Positions 12,222 through 23,604 of a stretch of 64,000 nucleotides of DNA are shown here, piece after piece (within the stretch, counting starts at the first letter, position 1; each line of letters starts with the position of its first letter). This stretch comes from Rutstroemia sp. NJR-2017a BVV2 (lineage: Eukaryota > Ascomycota > Leotiomycetes > Helotiales > Rutstroemiaceae), in NCBI GenBank assembly GCA_002946415.1, contig NJPS01000010.1, positions 930,001-994,000 of the forward strand, in the 5' to 3' direction. The notes under the pieces are model-generated. The model saw only the letters and a program-made list of their open reading frames with translations. It made no database searches and was not told where the DNA came from. Made by a program: the position numbers and the translations under genes.

Positions 12222-14267
12222 CTACTTGATCTTCTTCTCCCTAACCAGCAGTGAGACGACAAATGCCAGTAGCGAGAAACTCAACGCAACCACATGACTT
12301 GCTTCCAAACTCTTCACATATGCCCCTATCACTGCCTTCTTCACATCGCCCTCCAAGTACTTGATACTTCCCACATCCTCCATGGCCTTCCTGATAACGG
12401 ATCTCTCCAATCCCGAGGCCGCTAAGGTAGCTCCAAGACAATTGTTCAATACTCCCGCGCACAACGCTACGCCAACTACCATGCCGATACTGCCTGCTAA
12501 ATACATTCCCCCAGTAGCAATACTCAACTCTTTCTTTTGAATGGATGCGGTGAGAGCTATGAAGGTACAGGCCGCGGTGATACCGAGTCCGAAGCCGCCG
12601 GGGAAGATGAAGAGGGAAGAAATAAGAGATAGTGGTTCAGTGTCCCATGTGAGGATGAGGAGGGTGTAGGATAGGGCGGATGACAGTGCTGATAGCGTGA
12701 GGAGGGTCTTGTAACGTCCGGTTCTGTCGAGATGGTTAGTTGATGTGTTTAGATTTGGAAGTGGGAAACTTGTAGCGCACTTTTGAATGAGCAAGCCTGC
12801 GAGAAGGCCGCCGAGTGTGTTACCTATCACAGCGGGGAAGAGATGCAGGCCCGCTAGCGTGTTGCTGCTTTCTTGAGCGACGCGGAAGTAGATTGGTACC
12901 GAGTACATCATCTAGACTATGTTAGATTGTGCACAGCCAATATATGGTGGGTATCGAAACTTACGCCGACTTGTGCGCCTGTTTGCAAGGCTAGGATAGC
13001 ATAGGGGGCTGCCACCTCTCGGCGAATAAGGAGGGCAGGTGGGAAAATGGGCTCGGCTGCATACTTGTTCTCGTAGAATACGAATGAGATGCTAAGCAGA
13101 ATAGAGCCAAGTAACAGACCGATGACAATAGGATGGGACCAAGGCAAGCTTTGTCCTCCAAGACTAAGAGCTCCTAGGAAAGAAGTCACCGTGCCGGCTA
13201 GGAGAAAAGCCCCGAAGAAGTCGATACGTCGAAGTCTCGAATGTTCGGTTTCCGAGTGCACAACGTCGGAGGTCGAGTGAGCGGGAAGCTTAGCAGCTAC
13301 AAGAATGATAGCCACAAGCATTACAGGACCTTGGCCAATGAATGACCTGAAAAGGTCAGTTAGAGAATAGAGTAAGTTGGCTATGCAATACTTACCAGCG
13401 CCATCCAATAGTATCTGCAAGAAGGCCTCCCAGAGGACCACCAATTCCTCTACCGATCGTACCAACGACATTGACATAGCTTCTCCATGCCGCAACTTGA
13501 ATCAATGGTACGAGATCTGAGTTGGTCCGGTCAGAATGTGATGCGAAGAGGTTATTTGTCATCACTCACCAATGATCAACATAGACACCATAACACTCAT
13601 GCCTGCGCTGCCGACTCCTGCAACTACCCTACCCAAGATGGTCTGCCACATTGCGCTAGAAGTCCCGCTGTCATTTGTTAGTATCACTGTTCAGTGTTAT
13701 AGATTGCTGGTGACATCTACGTACGTTAAAACACAGCCAGCAGCGAAAAGAACGTAAGATATTAGGAGAACACTCTTTCTTCCATATATATCACTCAATT
13801 TTCCCGTAAGTGGTTGCACGGCACATGTCGCTAATGTGTAGCTAGTTGCCAGCCAGCTCGCATCGCCCAGTGCACCAAACTCGGAGGCAATAGTGCCATA
13901 TGTTGCGATGACGAGGGTTCCATCTGCATAAGAAATGAAGACGCCTGCGAATGCGATTAGCAACTCTACAAGTACAGTTTCTTCGTTGATAGAGTTTACC
14001 GATGAGCAAAAGACTTATGATGAGCGCAGCTCCTCTCGTGACTCTCTCAACTGGGATGTCCTCGGATGCTTCATCGCTGCGGTGAGGTCTAGCTTCTAGA
14101 TCCGAGGGAAATTTCGTGGTCTTGTAATTGGGCGTTGAAGCAGCTGTGTTTGGTGAGAGGAGAGAGTCGGTTTCCGAATATGACTTCACCGAATCGGTAT
14201 CACTAGATGGAGGCCGGCTTGAGTTGCGTCCATGAGCCGCTTCCCGCGTACTAGAGATGGTAGCCAT
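12222..14267 (-). CDS. MFS transporter, DHA2-like (vacuolar basic amino acid / multidrug type), 573 aa
   Basis: Exons: 14267-14000, 13944-13725, 13667-13570, 13516-13396, 13346-12965, 12911-12781, 12723-12222. The 57-nt intron at 12724-12780 has no stop in frame and could be missed; removing it restores the motif QKTGRYK. The N-terminus (about 75 residues) is hydrophilic, Ser/Thr-rich and ends at the first membrane segment. The family signature between TM2 and TM3 reads GKLSDIYGRK, preceded by WLATSYTLATCAVQPL, as in the Vba/Fnx1 group of 14-TM drug:H+ antiporter family 2. Likely a proton-coupled vacuolar or plasma-membrane carrier; substrate unknown. It is divergent from the arylsulfatase gene (942 bp between starts). 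Confidence 0.88.
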
Positions 14268-15209
14268 CCTATGTTTGCTGCTCCCAATCCGCACCAACCT
14301 CGACTTTTGCTTTCACCAAGGCAGACCAGCAGGAAACAAAGAGGAAAAGTAAAAATGTAAGCTTGTTTTGAGAAGTTTGAGTCATGCATAAAGGAAGTAG
14401 CAACTGTTGGTAGTTTTCAGCCCGTCGAAGAAATGAGTAGACAGCAGAAGCTGTATGCAGGGTAAGTTGGCCTCGGTAGAATCTCATCATTGAATCTAAA
14501 ATCCCGCCTTCCCGCCATCCTGCCTCCCCGGAAAGTCGGTAGCGCACTAGGCTCAGTACTGCTATCCTCCCACCAGCGCAAAGGTTAAATTTTAGGTAGC
14601 AGGACGGACGGAGAAAACTCTGACCTTTGTTCCGGGGGGAGGGAGGATAGTATGTTGTTTTACTTCTCATCGGTGCATATCGGCATAGAGATCGGCATAT
14701 GAAGGTCGTGAGCGGGTGAACTTTTGGGGACGGGAACTCGGGGAATCCCTAGCACACGACAAGCGGACGCGAGAGCTGTGAATGTTCCCTCCGCTACCGA
14801 TTTTAATAGGTGGGAAGCATGGCAGTAAGAGTCCTGGGTTCCCCATAATAAATGATGAGAATAGACACTCGAGGCACGCCATACATGCTGCGGATGCTGC
14901 TTTGTGCTTGCATGGTTGGCACGATCCAGCACGGGGAAATTTAGCTCTCCCACCGACTCGACCAGCGTGTATCTCTTAAAACAGCGCCAATAATGGTTTC
15001 TTCACTTCACCTCGACCGAGGGATAATCCCTTTTGTGCACCGTGCATGGTGGATCAATGAACTCAGCTACCATCCACACAAAGACCGCAAGTTGATCGCG
15101 TACTTCGTAAAATGGTTCATTGTCGGCCGCATGAGCTTTCAATGATCATTGCAAATACGAAAGCTTTACCTACCACCAACAGATACAGTGCAACGGTGAG
15201 CGAATCAGA
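14268..15209. promoter_or_regulatory. Divergent promoter, MFS transporter / arylsulfatase
   Basis: 942 bp between start codons. Frames on the minus strand (up to 133 codons) overlap it but show no domain and no coding feel. No clear binding-site cluster recognised. Confidence 0.35.
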
Positions 15210-17180
15210 ATGAAGTTGCTACCAGCTTTTGCCCTCGGTCTGGCTTCAATTGCTACCGCCAAGCAATCTTCAAGTCAAGAAGGCCGTGATGGAAGACCAA
15301 ACATCGTCGTTGTTCTCACGGACGACCAAGATTTGCATATGCAATCGGTGGATTTTATGCCATTATTGAAGAAACACATTACCGACCATGGGACAAACTT
15401 CAAACGCCATTACTGCACGACAGCTATCTGCTGTCCATCGCGAGTGACTCTGTGGACAGGCAGGAACGCACATAATACCAATGTGACGGATGTGGCTCCT
15501 CCGTATGGTTAGTAGTTAAGGTACATCTGGAAAGAGTTGAGATTGACAATTGGATATAGGAGGGTACCCAAAGTTCATTTCCGAAGGTTTCAACAGTGCC
15601 TATCTCCCCGTATGGCTGCAAGATGCTGGATACAGCACTTACTACACTGGAAAACTCTTCAATCAGCACACTGTTGAGAATTGGAATAGTCCACATCCTG
15701 CTGGATGGACATCTTCGGACTTCCTCCTCGACCCTTTCACTTACAGGTATCTGAACGCGACTTTCCAGCGTAACGAAGATCCGCCCGTAAGTCACGAGGG
15801 CGAGTATTCAACAGATGTCCTTGCTGAAAAGGCGTATGGTTTACTTGATGAGGGAGTGCAATCGAAGAAGCCTTTCTTTTTAGTTGCTGCACCCATTGCT
15901 CCCCATTCGAACGTGGATCCAACCTCCTTCAAACCCGGCGAAGGAATCTTAATGACCACGCCTATTCCAGCCGAGAGACACAAGCATTTATTCCCCGACG
16001 CGAAGGTCCCTAGAAACGCCAACTTCAATCCCGACAAAGTGAGTAGCTACTACCGGAGTTGAACTAGTAACTAAGCAAGCTAATATGTCCATCCAGCCCA
16101 GCGGTGCAAGTTGGGTGAAGCATCTAACTCAATTGACTGACGAGGTCATCGAGTACAACGATGACTTCTACCGGGCTCGTCTCCAAACACTCCAAGCTGT
16201 CGATGAACTGATCGAAGGACTCGTGAAGCGACTATCCGACTATGGCATTTTGGATAACACATACTTCATCTATTCTACTGACAATGGATATCACATTTCT
16301 CAACATCGTCTCAATCCGGGAAAAGAATGTGGTTTTGAGGAAGACATCAATATTCCTCTTATAATTCGTGGCCCAGGAGTTCCTAAAGGGGAGGAGACGA
16401 ACATTGTTACCGCACATATCGATTTGGCACCCACTATCTTAAAGATTGCGAATGGTGATTGGAAAAGGAATGATTTCGATGGAAGTCCAATTCCACTTGA
16501 GCCCAAAGGGCTGAAAGCCGCCGAGAAAACAAGACAAGAACATGTGAATGTTGAGTTTTGGGGCCAGTCAATCCCTGAAGGCATTCACGGGTTTTCTTTG
16601 GACGATGGGAAGATTGGTATGTATACTGGTGCTCACTCAAAATTCGGCTTGAAATTAACCACCAATTATTGCAGTCTACTACGGGGCCAACAACACCTAC
16701 AAAGCCCTCCGACTCATTGGTGAGAAATACAACCTTTACTACTCAGTCTGGTGCACCAATGAGCACGAATTATACGATCTCACTGTATGTCCTACACCCA
16801 TCTCTATTTCTGGCTCGTCTAATGACTAACAGGTCGATCCTTACCAAACCAACAACATTTATCCATCCGACGAAGTGAATCTCCCAACCTCAAATACCAA
16901 GTTAAACCTTACCAAACTCATTCCACGTCTCGACGCTCTCTTGATGGTAACCAAATCCTGTAAGGGTCGCACCTGCGTAGAGCCCTGGTCTGTCATTCAC
17001 CCTGATGGAGACGTCAAAACACTCGATGATGCTCTGTCACCACGTTTTGACACGTTTTACACGGAGGAGTTAGCGGATCGTGTAAAGTTCACCAAGTGCG
17101 AGTTGGGCTATATTGTGGATAGTGAAGGTCCACAAGATGCAGCCGTGTTCGGAGAAGCTAGAGAGATGTGGGAGTTGTAG
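15210..17180 (+). CDS. Secreted arylsulfatase, 584 aa
   Basis: Exons: 15210-15507, 15560-16038, 16097-16616, 16675-16784, 16833-17180. An N-terminal signal peptide (MKLLPAFALGLASIATA) precedes the alkaline-phosphatase-fold sulfatase domain. Metal ligands are visible in LTDDQD (residues 36-41), and the formylglycine motif is C-C-P-S-R at 74-78 (C-x-P-S-R, Cys74 to be oxidised). STDNGYHISQH with the following GKECGFEED carries further active-site residues. The Cys-containing C-terminal domain (KSCKGRTCVEPW..) is typical of the fungal enzymes, like Neurospora ars-1. Family role: hydrolysis of sulfate esters, often induced by sulfur limitation; the natural substrate cannot be told. The three N-x-T sites seen fit a secreted glycoprotein. 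Confidence 0.93.
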
Positions 17181-18035
17181 TAGACGTATTTTGAGTTATC
17201 ATTGAATGAAATTATCGAATCAGTCCATGATTCAGGACGATCCATGAGTACGGAAATAGGTTGAGATGGATTCCATAGTTTGGACATTGATTTAGAAAGA
17301 GAACCTTAAAATGAAATGAATGGACCTGAAGACTTCAGATGGTAGTCAACATCCTTGGGATCGTAGTTCCACTTTCTGCTGCGCCGGGAATATTTCCAGG
17401 TGAGATATTTGCTTACATGCATGGGACGTCCCTACCGTCGCCGTCACCAATCCGTCGTTGTATTGGTTCGTATGTAGGTGGTTTTGCACTGCGGTTAGCA
17501 AGACTGAGGGATGAAGGGGCGGTAGAGAAGGATCGGGGGTCGCGAGTGCTTGAGTGGAAGATTGATGTTGCAATGGCAGGAAAATGTCTGTAGAAATGCT
17601 AGAATCGAAGAGTCTCGGATTTTCATATGAGGTTATTGGAGATTTAAATTCCTATGGTGACGATAATGACACCTGAAGCAACACTAATACCGTGGAGACA
17701 AAGGAGTGCTGGACATTGATCACCAGCCAACTGAGACAAGGCCATACATCGATGTGAACGTCTTGACGCTATATGATGTCGCTGACAAAAGCCGTTCAGC
17801 AAAGTGGAACTCCCCGGAAGTTAACTAAACCCCGCCCGAAGTTAAGTGGTCCCACTCTTATCATAGGGAATATCACGGTTTGACGCGCTAGCGCGTCGTC
17901 GCGTCTCGTTGTAACTTTTTCAATTTATCATTTAAAGAATTGCTTTTGTTTGTACATTATATCAACGATTGTTTGCAAGATTAATTCTTTTTTGTTCTAT
18001 TTAAAATCCTGACTTTAAAGCATAATTTAGGAAAT
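17181..18035. other. Spacer upstream of MSH6
   Basis: 855 bp. The left part is the sulfatase 3' end and contains one 84-codon frame (17339-17593) without features. The right part holds the MSH6 promoter with an MCB-like cluster (listed separately), followed by an A+T-rich leader. Confidence 0.4.
17882..17905. promoter_or_regulatory. Cluster of three MCB-like (ACGCG) sites upstream of MSH6
   Basis: Three ACGCG cores in 22 bp: ACGCG at 17883-17887 and its complement CGCGT at 17892-17896 and 17900-17904, about 130-150 bp before the MSH6 start. ACGCG(T) is the MluI cell-cycle box bound by the Mbp1-Swi6 (MBF) factor, which in budding yeast drives G1/S expression of replication and repair genes including MSH6. 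The sites are seen directly; the regulation is inference. Confidence 0.5.
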
Positions 18036-21000
18036 ATGGCGAGAAACAGAAACAATGAGGAGACGACACCAGCACGCTCTGCTCCGACGTTGAAGAAGCA
18101 GAGTTCAAGTGTGGCTTCGACCAAAAACCAAGCATCTATTCTTGGTTTCTTCTCAAAGAAGCCAGCCTCCACCCCGACTCCATCGACTTCCACGAGCACG
18201 AATGACGGCATCTTGCAGCCCAATGAATCTGCGAACAGTAACAAGTCAACACCGAAGCCCACCGGCACGGTGAAGAAGCCTCTGTTCCGGAAGTCTGCAC
18301 AGAAGAGCACCACGCCAGTTCCAAGTAGCGACAACATAGAGCCAGGAAGTTCCCAAGAGAACGAAAATGGTGGCATTCCTGTTGACGTAGGTGATCCGGG
18401 CTTATCATTTCTTTCGGCACCTGCTAAAATTGTCTTATAGCAGGCCGTGAATGTCGCAGATCTAGTTCTCGTCAGTAGTCCGTCTCGAAAGGTACATCTA
18501 CTCTTCATTAACGGATGAGATATGAAACGCTACTAACTTACCTGTCGTAATTCTTAGGTTAAGAAAGTAGTTAGCTACGCCGAATCTGAGGACGATGACG
18601 AAGACGTGACTCCAAAATCCACACAGCGAAGGAAAAGCAAAAAGCCGATAATCGAAGACGATGAAGATGATGAGGACGACGCCTTTGTTGGCGGGATGGA
18701 TGGAGCAGATGATGATGATGGTGAGTCGGCTCTTCCTGTACGGTGAACCCTTACTCATTTGCCACAGATGAAATGGATGATTTCGTCGTCGAAGATGACT
18801 CTGATGGTCCTTCTCGATCGTCAAAGAAAAGGAAGCGACCAACTTCTACGACAGCGTCCCGCAAGCGCTCCAATATCTCCCCGCCGCGCCCTATTGAAGA
18901 TGACGAAGATACGGTGATCCCGGAAGCATCAACGGCGCAGCAATGGAAGTACGATCCTGACAATATCCAGCCATTGCAACAGAAACCGTCTAGCATGCCG
19001 CGAACTCCAAATTCTAGCGACAAAAAGTACAAAGAGAAGGCTCACAAAACTGACCCGGATCAGCGATATGAATGGTTAGCGAATCTCCGAGACATCGATC
19101 GCAACCCTCCCGGCCATCCTGATTATGATCCAAGAACAGTTTACATCCCTACAATGGCTTGGGGCAAATTCTCACCTTTTGAGAAGCAGTACTGGGAGAT
19201 TAAACAAATGCATTGGGACACTATCGTATTCTTCAAGAAAGGTAAGTTTTACGAACTGTATGAGAACGATGCTACTATCGGACACCAACTTTTCGATTTG
19301 AAGCTTACAGACCGGGTCAATATGCGCATGGTGGGAGTTCCTGAGATGTCGCTAGACCACTGGGCAAACCAATTTGTTGCAAAGGGATTCAAAATTGCTA
19401 TTGTCAATCAATGCGAGTCGGCTCTAGGCAAAGAAATGCGTGAACGGGAAGACAGTGCAGGTCCTCCTGGTAAGGGAAAGAAAGCAGCGAAGCCTGATAA
19501 GATTATTAGACGAGAGCTATCTTGCGTCCTGACCGGCGGTACTCTGGTCGAAGCCAGCATGTTGCAAGACGATTCGGCAACCTACTGTGTCGCAATCAAA
19601 GAGTCTGTCACTGACGACGAGCTACCAGCTTTCGGAATTGCATTCGTCGACACTGCAACTGGGCAATTCTTCCTCACAGAGTTCACTGATGATGTTGATT
19701 TGACCAAATTCGAGACATTCGTTGCACAAACTCGACCTCAAGAATTACTCCTAGAGAAGTCTTGTATTTCTTCAAAGGCGCTCCGTATTCTGAAAAACAA
19801 CACTGGGCCCACGACTATCTGGAACCATCTGAAACCAGGAAAGGAGTTCTGGGGAGCCGAGATAGCTCGTAGAGAATTGGATTGCGGTGAATACTTTGTG
19901 TCAGCAGAAGGTGGAGAAGCGAGTTGGCCCAAGGAGCTCCAAGAAGCAAGAGACAATGATTTGTTGATGTCAGCATTTGGAGCCCTTGTTCAATATTTGA
20001 AGTCCCTTAAGCTGGAGAAAAATTTGTTGACTCAAGCCAACTTTTCTCGGTATAATCCGATCCAAAAGGGTAGCACACTCGTTCTCGACGGCCAGACTCT
20101 TATCAATCTCGAAATTTTCGCCAACACATTTGACGGGAACACCGACGGGACTTTATTCACACTGCTGAATCGCTGCACGACTCCTTTCGGGAAAAGAATG
20201 TTCAAGCAATGGGTTTCACATCCGCTCTCTGATATTAAGAAGATCAACGAACGACTCGATGCGGTGGATATGCTCAACCAAGATCGTAACTTAAGCGACT
20301 CTTTCACATCTGCGATGACCAAAATGCCTGATCTTGAGCGTTTGATTTCTCGAATCCACGCCGGGGTATGCAAAGCCGAAGACTTCGTCAAAGTGCTTGA
20401 GGGATTCGAGCAGATCGAGTACATGATGAGTCTTCTGAGTCAGTATGGAGGTGGTGAAGGTATCATTGACCGACTATTGGCAGCAATGCCGGACCTTGCC
20501 GAGCCTCTGAAGTGGTGGCAGACAGCGTTCGATAGAGAGAAGGCCAAAGAACACAAGATTCTTGTTCCTGAGAGGGGAGTAGAAGAAGATTTTGATGCGA
20601 GTCAAGATCGCATTGAGGAAATTCACGAAGAATTACAGTCTTTACTGAAGGAGTATCAAAGCAAGCTTGGATCGAAAAAGATTGAGTTCAAGAACATCGG
20701 AAAAGAAATCTACCAGCTGCAAGTTCCAGCATCGATCAAAGTACCCAAAGACTGGAAGATGATGTCTTCCGCAGCAGGTTTTAAGAGATACTACTTTGGT
20801 GATCTTACGAATCTCATCAGAGACCTCCAAGAAACTCAAGAAACTCACGGCCAAATTGTGAAAGAGGTCGCCGGCAGATTCTACGCCCGTTTCGACCAAG
20901 ATTACGCAACCTGGCTTCAAGCTGTTAAGGTCATCGCTCAACTTGACTGTCTGATCAGCCTTGCATCTGCTTCCTCAGCTCTTGGCTCTCCCAGTTGTAG

Positions 21001-21950
21001 ACCCACATTTGTGGATTCAGAGAGAAGTGTTGTGGAATTCGAGGAGCTTCGACACCCCTGTGTGCTGCCCAACGTCACGGATTTCATTCCTAACGATGTT
21101 AAGCTTGGTGGCGATTCGGCTAATATTAACCTTCTTACTGGTGCCAATGCGGCTGGAAAGTCTACTATCCTACGAATGGTATGTTTTCCATCTATCTCAT
21201 ACGAACTTGGGTGAATATACTTTAAGCTAACTTAATTTCTAGACCTGCATAGCCGTAATCATGGCACAGATCGGCTGCTATGTCCCCGCCATCTCTGCTA
21301 CTCTCACCCCGGTTGACCGTATCATGTCCCGTCTTGGTGCCAACGACAACATCTTTGCTGCGCAGTCTACCTTCTTTGTTGAGCTCTCCGAAACCAAGAA
21401 GATTCTCTCGGAAGCCACCCCGCGTAGTCTTGTTATTCTCGACGAGCTGGGACGAGGCACTTCCTCATATGATGGTGTTGCAGTTGCCCAAGCTGTGCTC
21501 CATCATGTTGCCTCTCATATCGGGTGCATCGGCTTCTTCGCCACGCACTACCATTCGTTAGCACTCGAGTTCGAGAGGCATCCCGAAGTAGTCAACAAGA
21601 GAATGCAGATTCAGGTTGATGATGAGGCCAGGACGGTAACTTTCCTTTACAAACTGGAGGAGGGTGTAGCCGAAGGCAGTTTCGGTATGCACTGTGCGAG
21701 CATGTGCGGGATACCGCGGAAGGTTGTAGAGAGAGCAGAGGTTGCCGCCAAGGAGTGGGAATATACAAGCCGCTTAAAAGAGAGTTTAGAGAGGGCGAAG
21801 AGTGGATGCTATGTGCCGCTGGGCGTGCTCAGTGATGTGGCTTGGTGCCTGAAAGATGGCAACAAAGGCGGAAATGGAAAGGGTATGTCTAATGAAGGGA
21901 TTAGTGATAGAGGACTTGACTGTTTGTTGAAGGCTATCGAAGCATTGTAA
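18036..21950 (+). CDS. MSH6: DNA mismatch repair ATPase MSH6, 1226 aa
   Basis: Exons: 18036-18386, 18444-18491, 18558-18720, 18768-21178, 21243-21950. The N-terminus bears a PCNA-binding PIP box QASILGFF (residues 32-39), then a long disordered acidic region. The mismatch-binding domain has the diagnostic Phe-X-Glu in GKFYELYE (about 348-350). Connector, lever and clamp domains follow. The ATPase has Walker A TGANAAGKST (about 978-988), VIMAQIGCYVPA, a Walker B/D-loop block ILDELGRGTSS and the H-loop ATHYHS. The last intron interrupts right after Walker A. Family role: MutS-alpha with Msh2, recognising base mismatches and small loops in the nucleus. Length matches fungal Msh6. Intron 1 ends in a tandem TAGCAG acceptor. 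Confidence 0.97.
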
Positions 21951-23604
21951 GATGGGCTTAGCGAGCTGGCGGGTTTGAGGTCAATTGTGCTGAGTATTGG
22001 CGTTCACGTAAGGCGAAAATGGCGCTGCGATATTTAATGTTTGCTACAAGCGTTTCTTGGCTGGGAAATATCTACCACTCATGGGATGGTTATTTACAAC
22101 ATAGCACGGCTAAAATGGGCGCCCGTCGGTTTGTCACGATTGTAAAATAGACTAGCAACACTATCTTTATTGTAGCTAAGAATTGAAGCAATGCGATACT
22201 GTAAAGCATAAAAGAGATACATGAATTTCGTGTTTGCAGCACCTAACTCGAGTTGCGAATGCCTTCCCTCTCACTCTTGGGCGTACTGCATCGGAACTTA
22301 CGTCACCTTGCCGCTGGTGACCTTGAATGGTTTGTACGGATGTAAGTGCTCAAGGTCTTGGCGCACGCTCTTGGGAACCAAAGCCGTGGTCAATATAACG
22401 TTGTGGAAAGTTCGGAGCTTTTCCTTGGCCCTGGGAGAGAAAAGGTAACGCGAGGTGGCGGTGCACAGAGCAGATCTGGAAGGACACAAGGAGAACGTGA
22501 GTGCCAAGAGGTGACACAGCGGGGCAGTGAGTGCTGCGCAAGGAAAGCAGACAGGATGGAATTTGGGGACAAGTTGCAGTGATGCCTTAGTCGGCACTTG
22601 TGTATTATGCGTATATATTATACGTATACCTTATCCGAATACGACGGATGCCGGGAGGTACAATCCCATCTTCCGTCTGTACCCATAGCCGTCGGGCTGG
22701 GTAAGCTGCTCGTGGGTCCCTTGGAGATGACTGCCGGTTCTTGGGTTGCATCGGGCTGATAGACGATTGCGTATGCGTGTCTCTCGGTCCCGACTGGCAA
22801 GGGGATGCCTGTGGCAAAATAGTATCTTATTCTTATTGTCCCGCGCCAACTTCTAAATATAAGCACGTTTCTTCATGTGCAAACCTTAAACAATACATAT
22901 CCAAAGCTTCTTGGGCCGTGAATATCGAGGAAAGCGACCTGACTCAAAGGAGCAGATTAAACGTAAATCATCCAATCATGTTTTATCTTGGCATTCATGC
23001 AGGAACCTTTTCTCTCGAGTCTCGCCTCGCTCTTATCCTGTGCATGGGCGATCTCGGGAAAACCTCGAACTTTCAACTCAAACGCAACTTTGTCTCCACA
23101 TCTTCCGCACTCCTGAGTACTCATGCTTAGACTTGGACTCCAAGCACTTGAGCACCTCATTTCCATCCCGCTCTCATCCTCAGCCTTGGTCTCAGCCTCC
23201 TCATCGCCGTCGAAGTACGAAACGGCTCGTATATTCGTAGCGTTCGTATCAAGTATGTACTTAAGCCCTGCCAGTCCCTTTCATGGATGGCCCTGATGAA
23301 TAGCGCGACCTACCAGCCATTTTGACCTTATCGAACCTTCATATATCCGGGTCGTTACCTTTACCCTCCCCAGAAATAGGGCGTTCTCGCTATATGTGCC
23401 TTTCTGAGCACTAGCTACCTTGAATTGATTCTCAACATCGGTTTCGGATTTATCCATCCTTACACTATCAAAGCGCAGAAAAGTATCTATTTGTTTGCAC
23501 TATGCGGGAAGAGTAGTCTATTTGCTTGTCTGGTATAGGAAGATCTTCAACTTAAAGAGTCTTTGTTGTGGCATTCCTTGATTCAATCACCGTCTTCGAG
23601 AATC
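21951..23604. other. Gene-free stretch, 1.65 kb, before the Zn2Cys6 gene
   Basis: Frames of up to 129 codons occur on both strands but none has a domain, and several overlap. A short perfect inverted repeat (CGTATA-TAT-TATACG) is at 22610-22624. No tRNA or transposon ends were recognised. Confidence 0.4.

Noticed and set aside
22605..22866. Region open in several minus frames (70-82 codons)
   Set aside because: Simultaneous openness in three frames reflects lack of stop codons by composition, not coding; no motif found.
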